A DNA stretch of 64,000 nucleotides, taken from Bog-532 sp963775825 (GTDB lineage Bacteria; Actinomycetota; Actinomycetes; Streptosporangiales; Streptosporangiaceae). Shown one piece after another: positions 40,702 through 49,756 of this stretch. The stretch lies in assembly GCA_963775825.1 (NCBI GenBank), contig CAVZKY010000049.1:1-64000 (forward strand), given 5' to 3'. A model generated the notes under the pieces. That model saw only the letters and a program-made list of their open reading frames with translations. It made no database searches and was not told the origin of the DNA. Numbering within the stretch: the first letter of the stretch is position 1; each line of letters starts with the position of its first letter. The translations under genes were made by a program, and so were the position numbers.

Positions 40702-42615
40702 TCAGCTCTTGAAGCCGCCCCCGAGCTCGATGGCTTTGACGATGAGCAGGAGGACGGAAACGATGAGATAACTGCGCAGCAGCAACATCGCCGTCTTCCG
40801 TCCCGTGGACCACTCCACCGGCTTCAGCAGCGCCAGCGGCGGCATGCGCCAGTTCATCCGCTCGGCTTCGCTCATCGTCTGCTTCGGGTGGGGCCGCTTC
40901 GGCGACCGCCGGGAGCGGGTGAGCCAGAACCCTGCCCCGAGGGCCAGGACGGTCGCTACCAGGCCCACGGCAATCCAGACAGCCGTCCGGGCCGCATTGA
41001 GATTCGAGAACAGCGTGGTCACCACGAGCGTGCCGGACAGGATCAGCAGCACCCCGATGATGAAGCTGGCCAGGATGTTGAGCCAGCGGGGGTTCAGCCA
41101 GGGGCCGAGCACCTCGCGGTCGTTGCACAGCAGCAGCAGGAAGACACTCGCACTGGGCAGCAGGATGCCGGCCAGGGCCTGAACCGCGGTGGTGAGCAGC
41201 CCCAGCGGCGCGCCGGGAATGAGAACAACGCCCGCGGCCGCGACGATCATCCCGGTGTAGGTGGCGTAGAAGGGCCGGGCGTCCTTGAAGCTGCGGTGCA
41301 GCGAGTGCTTTATCCCGAACACGTCGCCAAAGGCATAGCTGGTGGAGAGGGTCACCGCTGCGGCGCCGATGATGCTGGCATCCAGCAGCACGATCGCGAA
41401 GAGGGCGCCGAGCACCCGGCTGTGATAATGCGCAAGCGCGTTGGCGACGCCAAGAGCGTCCGTAAAGTGCCCGGCCAGATGCGTACCCCGGACCGCGAAG
41501 ACGGCCGTGACGAGAATCGCCGTCGCGCCGATGATCACCACGAACGCGCCGAGCGTGGTGTCGGCTCGTTCATACGGGATGAATCGCGGCGTGATGCGCT
41601 TGTCGATCACGTTGGACTGCTGGAAGAACAGCTGCCACGGCGCGACGGTCGTCCCGACGATCGCGATGATGAGCAGCACCGCGTTGGAGGTCACGCCGCC
41701 CTGGACCCCCGGCACCACGAAGTGATAGCCGATTGAGCCCCACCGCGGGTGGGACATCAAGGCCATCGGGAACATGACGATACTCACGGCGATGAACAGG
41801 AACATGGCCCGTTCCCACCGCCGGAAACTACCGGTCGCGATGATCACAATCAGCACCAGCCCGGCTATCGGCACGGAGATGTAGGGACTGACGCCGAAAT
41901 ACCGGAGCGCGAGGGACACACCGATGAACTCGGTGACGATGGTCAGGAAGTTGAGGATGAACAGGTCGCCGACACTGAACCAGCCCCAGAACCGGCCGAA
42001 CCGCTCGTTGATCAGCCGCGCGTGCCCGACGCCGGTGACCGCGCCGAGCCGCACGACCATTTCCTGGTTGACGATCAGGACCGGGATCAGCAGCAGCAGG
42101 GTCCACAGCAAGCTGTAGCCGTAGTCCTGGCCGGCCTGCGCGTAGGTGGAGACGCCGCCGGCGTCGTTGTCGCCTACCATCACGATCAGGCCCGGCCCGA
42201 CGATGGCGAGGAACGTGAGCAGGCGCCGGCGCAGGGTGCGCTGCGAGTCGTCGCCGACCCGGATCCGGCCGAGCGCGCCCTCGATGTCCCCCAGATGGGC
42301 CTGATCGAGGACGGCGCTCTGCAGCCGCGGGTCCGGGCGGCGGGGCGGCTCGGGGCGGGGGACCGCCGGGGCGGGGGGGCCGGCGGAAGGCGGGACCGGG
42401 GCGCTCGATCCTGGCGGGGCGGGTGGCCCGGACGCGGGCGGGGCCGGGGGGGCCGGTCCGGGAGTGTCCGCCGGAGCGGCTGCGGGCGAGACCGTGGGAC
42501 CGGACGCGGCCGGCGCGGGACGAGGGGAGACGGGACCGGACACGGACGGCGCGGCATGAGGGGAGGATGACGGGCCCGGCTGAGCCGATGGAGCGTCCTT
42601 GCGGTCGGAAGTCAT
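40702..42615 (-). CDS. NRAMP-like divalent metal transporter, second copy
   Basis: 637 residues. The first 95 are a Pro/Ala/Ser-rich cytosolic tail absent from the other copy; then LDQAHLGDIEGALGRIRV (a segment also in the first copy, DPAHVGDIHGAFGTVR) leads into the transporter. The non-canonical DNDAGG and APWQLFFQQS motifs are conserved, along with NQEMVVRLGAVTGVGHARLI, so the duplication kept the altered metal site. It starts 13 bases after the MgtE-N/CBS gene stop, so the two form an operon and the CBS protein is probably its regulator or partner. Confidence 0.88.
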   Translation of the reverse strand: MTSDRKDAPSAQPGPSSSPHAAPSVSGPVSPRPAPAASGPTVSPAAAPADTPGPAPPAPPASGPPAPPGSSAPVPPSAGPPAPAVPRPEPPRRPDPRLQSAVLDQAHLGDIEGALGRIRVGDDSQRTLRRRLLTFLAIVGPGLIVMVGDNDAGGVSTYAQAGQDYGYSLLWTLLLLIPVLIVNQEMVVRLGAVTGVGHARLINERFGRFWGWFSVGDLFILNFLTIVTEFIGVSLALRYFGVSPYISVPIAGLVLIVIIATGSFRRWERAMFLFIAVSIVMFPMALMSHPRWGSIGYHFVVPGVQGGVTSNAVLLIIAIVGTTVAPWQLFFQQSNVIDKRITPRFIPYERADTTLGAFVVIIGATAILVTAVFAVRGTHLAGHFTDALGVANALAHYHSRVLGALFAIVLLDASIIGAAAVTLSTSYAFGDVFGIKHSLHRSFKDARPFYATYTGMIVAAAGVVLIPGAPLGLLTTAVQALAGILLPSASVFLLLLCNDREVLGPWLNPRWLNILASFIIGVLLILSGTLVVTTLFSNLNAARTAVWIAVGLVATVLALGAGFWLTRSRRSPKRPHPKQTMSEAERMNWRMPPLALLKPVEWSTGRKTAMLLLRSYLIVSVLLLIVKAIELGGGFKS

Positions 42616-42628
42616 GGTGCCCTCAGGG

Positions 42629-44044
42629 TCACTGGGCGTTCCCGGACTGGGCGTTCCCGGACTGGGCGCCTCCCGGCGGGGCGTGGCCGGGGCCGGCGTC
42701 CTTGTGCGGCGCGATCTCGTGCGGGGCGTTCAGTTGCGGGGCCGATGGTGGCTGAGCTGTCTCCCGGCGGCGCCAGTCGTCGGGCAGCGTGACCTCGAGC
42801 ACGTCGTCGACCGTGATCAGGCCGGCGATCCTGCCCTCCTCGTCCAGCACCGGGATGGTGATCAGGTTGTAGTCGGTCATCAGCACGGCGACGTCGACGA
42901 CGTCGGTGTCGGCACCGACCCGCACCGGGTCCGTGTCGCACACGTCGATGAGGCGGCTCCCCCGGTCCGCCTGCAGCAGGGCGACGAGCTTGGCCACGCC
43001 GCGCAGGCGGCTGTGGCCGTCCACGGCGTGCACGCTGGTCAGCGCCTCCGGCTGCAGCGTGGTGGCGGTACCCACGGCGGCAATGGCCTCCGCTACCGAC
43101 GCATCGGATGGCAGCGCCAGGAAATCGACCCCCATCAGGCCGCCGGCGCTGGCCGGATTGAAGCCCATCAGGGTCAGTACCTTGGTGCGGACCCCCGGCG
43201 GCAGCAGATCGATGACCGGCTGCCGCCGGTTCTGCGGCAGCTCAGCGATCGCGTCGGCCGCGTCGTCGGGCCGCATCCGGCTCAGGACCTCGGCGATCTC
43301 TTCGTCCGTGCGTGCGCCGAGCAGCCGGGAGGCCCGATCCTCGTCGAGTTCCTCGAAGACGTCCGCCTCCAGCTCGGGGTCCTCGTGCACCTGCCCGAGG
43401 ATCTCGGTCTGCTCCTCCTTCGACGCGTCCTCCAGCAGGTCGGCGATCTGGGCCGGCTTGAGCCTCCTGATGCGACCGAACGGGCCACGCAGCAGCGCGC
43501 TGCCGGTGTGCCCGATCAGCGGCTCGAACGCCTTCCAGTCCCGGAACCGCACCGGGTCCGCGCCGGACGGCCCGGACCTGCCCAGCGGGAGGGCCCTGAG
43601 CAGCCGCGGCGGCCTGCGGCGCGTATCCACGCCCACCACCACCCGCTCACCGTTGCGGCGTTCCAGCTCGACGTCGGCCGCCCGGACCAGGCGTGCGGTC
43701 TCCACATCGATGAGCCGGTGACCGAGCACGTCGCGTTTCAGCAGCACCTCACCGGGACGCCGCTCGAAATGCCGAAGATCCAGCCGGTCGCTGGTCAGCC
43801 GCAGGGCCTCGCCGTCGGAGCCCCCGACCTGCTCGATAGGCACGTAGACCTCACGGCCGCCGACCGTGGCGACCAGACCGGTGACCAGCGGGTAGTCATC
43901 ACCGCGGAGACGGGCAATGACGTCGGACAGCCGCCCGATCGGCTCCCCGCTGCGGTCCACGAGCGGCCGTTTGAGCAGTTCGGAAAGGCGCAGAATGTCA
44001 CGCTGCGTCGCTGGCTCCGGTGCTGCGGATGGCGTTGTCGTCAT
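42629..44044 (-). CDS. Soluble PRC-barrel / MgtE-N / CBS-domain protein
   Basis: 471 residues without membrane helices. N-terminal PRC-barrel-like segment (RLSELLKRPLVDRSGEPIGRL, 18-75); a second such segment around residue 100 (DVLGHRLIDVETARLVRAAD); MgtE N-terminal superhelix (LKPAQIADLLEDASKEEQ through RMRPDDAADAIAELP, about 200-290); two CBS motifs (about 300-430, ending IPVLDEEGRIAGLITVDDVLEV). In MgtE these last two parts sense Mg2+ and gate the channel; here the channel domain is missing and an NRAMP-like transporter follows in the same operon. It is likely a magnesium sensor for that transporter (inference). The C-terminus ends in QSGNAQSGNAQ repeats. Confidence 0.85.
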   Translation of the reverse strand: MTTTPSAAPEPATQRDILRLSELLKRPLVDRSGEPIGRLSDVIARLRGDDYPLVTGLVATVGGREVYVPIEQVGGSDGEALRLTSDRLDLRHFERRPGEVLLKRDVLGHRLIDVETARLVRAADVELERRNGERVVVGVDTRRRPPRLLRALPLGRSGPSGADPVRFRDWKAFEPLIGHTGSALLRGPFGRIRRLKPAQIADLLEDASKEEQTEILGQVHEDPELEADVFEELDEDRASRLLGARTDEEIAEVLSRMRPDDAADAIAELPQNRRQPVIDLLPPGVRTKVLTLMGFNPASAGGLMGVDFLALPSDASVAEAIAAVGTATTLQPEALTSVHAVDGHSRLRGVAKLVALLQADRGSRLIDVCDTDPVRVGADTDVVDVAVLMTDYNLITIPVLDEEGRIAGLITVDDVLEVTLPDDWRRRETAQPPSAPQLNAPHEIAPHKDAGPGHAPPGGAQSGNAQSGNAQ

Positions 44045-44399
44045 GAGCGCGCCCGCTCCTCGCCTTGGCCCTTGGCACGATAAGTGGTCTGCCGCCCGGC
44101 CGCCGCATCATGCCGGTCCCGGGACGGCAGGCTGCCTTCCACGGCGCGCTTCGGGGCGGCAGGCGCCGATGGCATCTGACAATGTCATCTCGAGATGAAC
44201 GGAAGATGACCACCTCGGCTCCATCATCCACCGGACATGGCATCTGGCGCCCGACCGCCTCGACGTATACCCGGTCCCCGGCTGGGTAGCCCTCCGGCCA
44301 CCGCCGTACTGCGCTGGCCGGCTTGCTCCTGTTCCGTGCCGTTCGGGCGGGTGGTATGAAGGCCAGGTCAGACTGCGAAGACGGGAAAGGCACCGAGCT
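44045..44399. other. Divergent promoter region between the MgtE-N/NRAMP operon and the first KimA-like gene
   Basis: 355 bases serving both directions. It contains a palindrome and spaced inverted repeat (44184-44210) and no convincing coding frame. Confidence 0.5.
44184..44210. promoter_or_regulatory. Palindrome, candidate operator for the cation-transport genes
   Basis: TCATCTCGAGATGA (44185-44198) is a perfect 14 bp palindrome. It is nested in a spaced inverted repeat GTCATCT (44184-44190) / AGATGAC (44204-44210). It sits in the shared divergent region, so one regulator could control both operons. The binding protein is unknown. Confidence 0.4.
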
Positions 44400-46904
44400 G
44401 TGGCCATGCGCAAGGCGGTCGATGTGCTCGACCAGCGCGCCGACCTGCCCGGGAGCTTCTGGTATTCGGTTAAACGCCGGCTACTGGGGCCGCCGCTGGT
44501 CAACGAGCAGCTCGGCGAGCAGCGGCTGTCCAAGCCGCTCGCGCTGGGCGTGCTGTCCCCCGACGGCATCTCCTCCTCGGCGTATGGCACCGAAGAGATC
44601 CTGATCGCCCTGCTGCCGATGGCCGGGCTCGCGGCGTTCAGCCTCATCTTGCCCATGACCGGCGTGATCCTGCTGGTCATGGTGCTCGTGGTGCTGTCCT
44701 ACCGCGAGATCGTCATGGTTTACATCCGGCCAGGCGGCTCCTACGTCGTCGCCCGGCAGAACTTCGGGCCCCGGATCGCGCAGATCTGCGCGGTGGCGCT
44801 GCTGATCGACTACATCGTGACGGTCGCTGTCCAGGTCGCGGCGGGCACCGCCGCCATTGCTTCGGTATTCCCCATGGTCGGCACCTACAAGATCGAGATT
44901 TCGGCCGGCATCATCCTGCTGATGTGCTACGGCAACCTGCGCGGCCTCAAGGAGGCAGGGCGGGCGTTCGCCGTGCCCACCTACCTCTTCGCGGGCTCGG
45001 TCATCCTGATGATCATCGTGGGCCTGATCCGGGAGGTCGGAGGGCACCTGACGCCGTACGACCCGCACACGCTGACCAACCACTACACCATCGGGGCCGG
45101 GGACAGCGCCCTGATCAGCGGCGTGATGATCTTCACCCTGCTGCGCGCCTTCGCCAACGGCGGCGCCTCACTCACCGGTATCGAGGCAGTCTCCGACGCG
45201 GTCGGCGCGTTCCGCCCGCCGGAGGGCCGCAACGCCCGCCAGGTCCTGGTGGCCGAGGGATGCATCCTGGGCATCCTGGTAGCGGGCATCTCCTGGCTCG
45301 CGCACACGACCCATGCGACCCCGCGGACGACCGGGTATCCCACCGTACTGGCCCAGGAAGCCCAGCTCGTCTTCGGGCACACCTGGATCGGGCAGGCGCT
45401 GTTCGTCCTGGTGCAGGCGACCACCGCGCTGATCCTCTACACCGGCGGCAACACCAGCTTCAACGGCTTCCCGTTCCTGACCAGTTATGTCGCGGGTGAC
45501 TCCTTCCTGCCCCGGTGGCTGCTCAAGCGCGGGCACCGGCTGGTGTTCTCCAACGGCATCATCCTGCTCACGGTCGCCTCGGTCGCGCTGCTCATCATCA
45601 AGAAGGCGGACGTCAACGACCTGGTGCCGCTGTACGCCATCGGCGTGTTCACCGCCTTCACCATGGCGGGCTTCGGCATGGCGCGCTACCACCTGCGCCG
45701 CAAGGAGGCCGGCTGGCGGCGCCGGTTCATCATCAACTTCTCGGCGGGCGTGCTCACCGTCATCGTGGTGGCCATCTTTGGCGTCGTGAAGTTCACCGAG
45801 GGCGCCTGGCTGGTGGTGGTGCTCTTTGTCATCCTGGTCCCGGCGCTGATGCGGCTTAACCGCGAGTACGAGATGGAATCCCAGGTGCTCGCGGCGATCA
45901 CCGGCGCCCAGCCACCGCCGCAACCGCACTACAGCCGCCGCACGGTCCTCGTGTTCGTAGACAGTTTCGACCTGGCCACCCTGGCGGCCCTGCGGTACGC
46001 GCGGAGCCTGCGGCCCACCAGCCTACGTGCCGTCCATTTCGTCATCGACAACGTGCGGGCCGAGAAGCTGCGGGAGGACTGGACGCGCGCCAATCGCGGC
46101 GTGGTCCTGGACTTCATCGACGTCCCGGACCGGAGGCTGACACGGGCCGCCGCTGAGCTGGTCGGGCACGCGGCGGAACATCCCGGGACGAACGTGACCA
46201 CGATCCTGCCCCGCCGCAGTTACTCGGCCCTGCTCGGCCGACTGCTGCACGACCGGACCGCGGACAAGATCGCGGCCGTGGTCAGCCGGATACCGCGTTC
46301 TGCCGCCACGATCGTGCCCTATGACGTGCACAGCCGTGTCCGGGTGCTGCAGGAGCGGCAGGTGGCCAAGGCTGCGAATAACGCTCAGCCGCCGTTGGGA
46401 GACAGCTCCGGTGGCACCGGGGCAGTAGCGCGCCCCGCTTCGGGGGATGGCGGCGCCGTTCCGCGTCGCCCGGGGGGACAGCCCGGCCGTGATCGCAGGA
46501 CCGCCATGGGACAGCAAACGTCCCAGGAGGAGGAGAACGCAGTGCGCAAGCTTCGCGACCTGGTGAAGGGACGGGAGGCCAAGGACGCCTCGGCCGCCGA
46601 AGAGAAGGTGGAAGCCTACGAGCGGCCGAAGCCCCCCGCCGGGGTCAAGCCGATCGGCTCCCTGACCGAGCCTGGGAAGGCGGCCGTAGAGGGCCGCGTC
46701 CGCGCCATTGAGATCCGCCCGGTCGAGCAGAACTCGGTACTGGCCCTGGAGATCTCCGACTCGACGGGTGATCTGACCGCGCTGTTCTACGGCCGGTCGC
46801 ACATCGCCGGCGTCATCTGCGGGTCACTCGTCCTGCTGCGCGGACCGGTGGGCATCCGGGACGGCCACCCCGTCATGATCAATCCGGCCTACGAGCTCGT
46901 CTGA
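44400..46904 (+). CDS. KimA-type potassium importer fused to an OB-fold domain, first copy
   Basis: 834 residues. APC-fold transporter of the KimA (YdaO) type over residues 1-490: LSKPLALGVLSPDGISSSAYG, then GGSYVVARQNFGP, ANGGASLTGIEAVSDAV and GNTSFNGFPFLTSY. KimA of Bacillus subtilis is a proton-coupled K+ importer inhibited by cyclic di-AMP. A USP-like cytosolic domain follows (about 514-650, TVLVFVDSFDLATLAALR), then a linker and an OB-fold (about 745-834, PIGSLTEPGKAAVEGRVRAI, ending GHPVMINPAYEL). A strong internal start (GTG at 46542 after AGGAGGAGG) could also yield the OB-fold alone. The GTG at 44400 aligns with the start of the paralogue. Confidence 0.85.
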   Translation: MAMRKAVDVLDQRADLPGSFWYSVKRRLLGPPLVNEQLGEQRLSKPLALGVLSPDGISSSAYGTEEILIALLPMAGLAAFSLILPMTGVILLVMVLVVLSYREIVMVYIRPGGSYVVARQNFGPRIAQICAVALLIDYIVTVAVQVAAGTAAIASVFPMVGTYKIEISAGIILLMCYGNLRGLKEAGRAFAVPTYLFAGSVILMIIVGLIREVGGHLTPYDPHTLTNHYTIGAGDSALISGVMIFTLLRAFANGGASLTGIEAVSDAVGAFRPPEGRNARQVLVAEGCILGILVAGISWLAHTTHATPRTTGYPTVLAQEAQLVFGHTWIGQALFVLVQATTALILYTGGNTSFNGFPFLTSYVAGDSFLPRWLLKRGHRLVFSNGIILLTVASVALLIIKKADVNDLVPLYAIGVFTAFTMAGFGMARYHLRRKEAGWRRRFIINFSAGVLTVIVVAIFGVVKFTEGAWLVVVLFVILVPALMRLNREYEMESQVLAAITGAQPPPQPHYSRRTVLVFVDSFDLATLAALRYARSLRPTSLRAVHFVIDNVRAEKLREDWTRANRGVVLDFIDVPDRRLTRAAAELVGHAAEHPGTNVTTILPRRSYSALLGRLLHDRTADKIAAVVSRIPRSAATIVPYDVHSRVRVLQERQVAKAANNAQPPLGDSSGGTGAVARPASGDGGAVPRRPGGQPGRDRRTAMGQQTSQEEENAVRKLRDLVKGREAKDASAAEEKVEAYERPKPPAGVKPIGSLTEPGKAAVEGRVRAIEIRPVEQNSVLALEISDSTGDLTALFYGRSHIAGVICGSLVLLRGPVGIRDGHPVMINPAYELV

Positions 46905-46928
46905 TCGGCTCCGGGCGGTAACGGAAGA

Positions 46929-49512
46929 TCAGCCCAGCAGTTCATAGAGCGGGTTGATCATCACCGGCCTGCCGTTCCGCATGCCGACGGTGCCCTGAAG
47001 CCGGAATCCGGCTGCCGCGGTCCAGCCCCGGTATGTGCCCGCGCCCGTAGAACAGGACGGTGAGCGAGCCGGTGTCGTCGGACACTTCGCAGGCGAGCAC
47101 GGAGTTCTGCTCGACGGGCCGGACGGCCAGGCTGATGACGCGCCCCTCGACGGTCGCCTTACCCGGGCCGGGCAGCGAGCCGATCGGCGTCACCCGCGCG
47201 GCGGCCTGCCCGTCCGCCCCAGCGGCAGGCCTCTGAGTACCGGCTCCGGGGGTTCCCGTGGCTCCAGCGCTGGCGGCCGGCTCTCCGGGTCTGGGCCGCG
47301 GTGCGCCGGCGGTACCCGGCGCCGGACCGGTCTCGGCGGCTGCGGGAACCTCGGGCGTGACCGGCCCGGGGTGCTCCCCGCTGCCTCCCAGGGGCTGTTC
47401 GGGAGGCTCGGCGGGTGCGCTGACCACGCTCTCGCGGCCTCCCCCGGCTCCCGGCCGTTCCCGCGCCGCGTCGGCGGCGATGGTCCCGTTGACCCGCTCG
47501 GCCCGGGCCGCGTGCCGTTCCTCCAGGATCCGGACCCGGCTCTCGACGTCGAACGGGATGATGGTGGCGGCCGCGTTCGGGATCCGGCTCACCGCCGCGG
47601 CGATCTTGTCCGCCGTCCGGTCGTGCAGCATCCGCCCGATCAGCGGTGAGAAACTGCGCCGCGGCAGCACCACGGTGACCTGGGTGCCGGGCTGCTCGGC
47701 TTCGTGCCGGACCAGCTCCTGAGACGCGTGCACGAGCCGGCGATCCGGAGTGTCGATCATCTCGAACGGAATGTCCTGGCCAAGCCGCACCCACCGGTCG
47801 CGGAGCCGCTCGGCCCTGGCACTGTCGATGACGAAGTGCACCGCGCGCAGCGAGGTCGGCCGCAGGCTCCGCGCGTAACGCAGCGCCGCCAGCGTGGCCA
47901 GGTCCATGCTGTCCACGAACACCAGCACCACCCGGCGGGTGTAGTTCGGCTGCCGCGGCGCGATGCCCGCGGCCCGGCGATCGCCGATGTCCTCCAGGAC
48001 CTGGTCCTCGACACGGTACTCACGGTTCAGCCGCATGAGGATGAACACGAGGATCGGCCCGACCACGACGACCAGCCACGCGCCCTCGGTGAACTTGGTG
48101 ACCGCGAAGATCAGCACCACGAACGCGGTGGTCACGCCAGCCGAGAAGTTGATCACCAGCCGCCTGCGCCAGCCCCGCTCCTTGTGCGTCAGGTGGTACT
48201 TGGACATCCCGAAGCCGGCCATCGAGAACCCGGTGAACACGCCGATCGCGTAGAACGGCACCAGATGGTTGACATTCGCGCCGACCGCGATGATGAGCGC
48301 CAGCGACACCACGGTCAGCAGGATGATGCCGTTGGAGAACACCAGCCGGTGCCCGCGTTTCATCAGCCAGCGCGGCAGGAAAGCGTCCTGGGCCACGAAG
48401 CTGGCCAGGAAGGGAAATCCGTTGAAGCTGGTGTTGCCGCCGGTGAACAAGATCAGCGCGGTCGCGAACTGGACGAAGTAGAAGAGTATCCGGCCGGCGC
48501 CGCCGCCGAAGATGAGCTTCGCCTCCTGGGACAGCACGGTCGGCGCCCCACTCACATATGGGGTCGCGTGCTGCACGTGGGCGAGCCACGAGATGCCGCC
48601 CACCAGGAAGGCGAGGATCACGCCCTGGGTGACCAGCACCTTCCGGGCGTTCGGCCCCTCCGGCGGCTTCAGCGCGCTGACCGCGTTGGACACCGCCTCG
48701 ATGCCGGTCAGCGACGAGCCGCCGTTGGCGAAGGCACGCAGCAGGGTGAATACCAGGGCCACGGAGATGATGAGCGACATCTTGTTCTGGGTCTGGTAGT
48801 ACGTCCCGTGCAGCGTCGCCGGATCGATGACCGGCAGGTGGCCGAACGCCTCCCGGCCGAGCCCGATGAGGATCATCACGATCACCGAGCCGGAGAACAG
48901 GTAAGTCGGCAGGGCGAAGAACCGGCCCGCCTCCCGGATCCCGCGCAGGTTGCCGTAGCACATGATCAGGATCGCCGCCACCGAGATGACCAGCAGGACC
49001 TGTTTGACGCTGATGAAGGAGAGCGTGCCCAGGGCGGGGAACGCGGACACGATGGCCGCCGCGCCCGCGGCTGTCTGCACCGCCACCGTGACCGTGTAGT
49101 CGATGAGCAGCGCGACCGCCGCGATCTGCGCCACCCGCGGCCCGAAGTTGTCCCGGGCCACGACGTAGGAGCCGCCCGTCTTGGTGTAGACGGTGACGAC
49201 CTCGCGGTAGGACAGCACGACCAGGGCGAGCACGAACAGGACCACGCCGGTAATCGGCAGCAGGACCGTGAAGGCCGCCATCGCGAGGCCGCTGTAGAGC
49301 AGCTCGATGAGGATTTCCTCGCTGCCGTAGGCCGACGACGAGATACCGTCCGGGGACAGCACGCCCAGGGCGAGCGGGACGGACAGCCGCTCCTCGCCGA
49401 GCTGGTCGTTCACCATCGCAGGCCCAAGGAAGCGGCGCTTCAGCGAGTACGAGAAGGTCTCCGGAAGGTCGCCTGACCTTCCCACCAGACCAGCCGCCTT
49501 ACGAACGGCCAC
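46929..49512 (-). CDS. KimA-type potassium importer fused to an OB-fold domain, second copy, apparent frameshift near the end
   Basis: About 860 residues. Same plan as the copy at 44400-46904 and clearly its paralogue: LSVPLALGVLSPDGISSSAYG, GGSYVVARDNFGP, USP-like domain (about 520-660), a longer Pro/Gly/Ala linker, then OB-fold PIGSLPGPGKATVEGRVISL. At about 47005 the frame shifts: the nominal frame ends at 46942, but the neighbouring frame carries the expected GTVGMRNGRPVMINPLYELL and stops at 46929-46931, so I extend the gene there. The two copies are convergent, 24 bases apart, and this one is divergent from the KdpD-like kinase. Confidence 0.83.
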
Positions 49513-49756
49513 TAGACTCCCGCCTCCATCTCCCAGGCCATCAAGCCGGCCATCGCTGGCTCACGGCAGGCGGAACCCGCCAGTGACCGTTCCGTCCACT
49601 CGCGCCGCCTGGCTGATCGCCCCGGCAGGCAATGTTAAGGCTAGGTGGCCGGGCTGGCGGTACCCGCTAGCGGGGTGTCAATAACGGTGAGCTGGACGCT
49701 AAGGATCTATCAAGATCAGCAAGATCTGGCCGGAGCGGCGGTCGAATGGCAGGGAG
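49513..49756. promoter_or_regulatory. Divergent promoter region, second KimA-like gene and kdpDE-like pair
   Basis: 244 bases with AAGATC repeated (around 49711-49725, spaced 9 bases) and a related AAGGATC just before, 30-60 bases ahead of the kinase start. These direct repeats could be response-regulator sites. No cyclic di-AMP riboswitch core was recognised. Confidence 0.35.

Noticed and set aside
46500..46560. KimA-OB fusion as an artefact of the indel errors seen elsewhere
   Set aside because: Both paralogues show the same fusion with different linkers, which independent errors would not produce.
49513..49756. Cyclic di-AMP (ydaO) riboswitch ahead of a KimA-like gene
   Set aside because: KimA genes in other bacteria have this riboswitch, but the conserved core could not be recognised in either KimA-like leader here.
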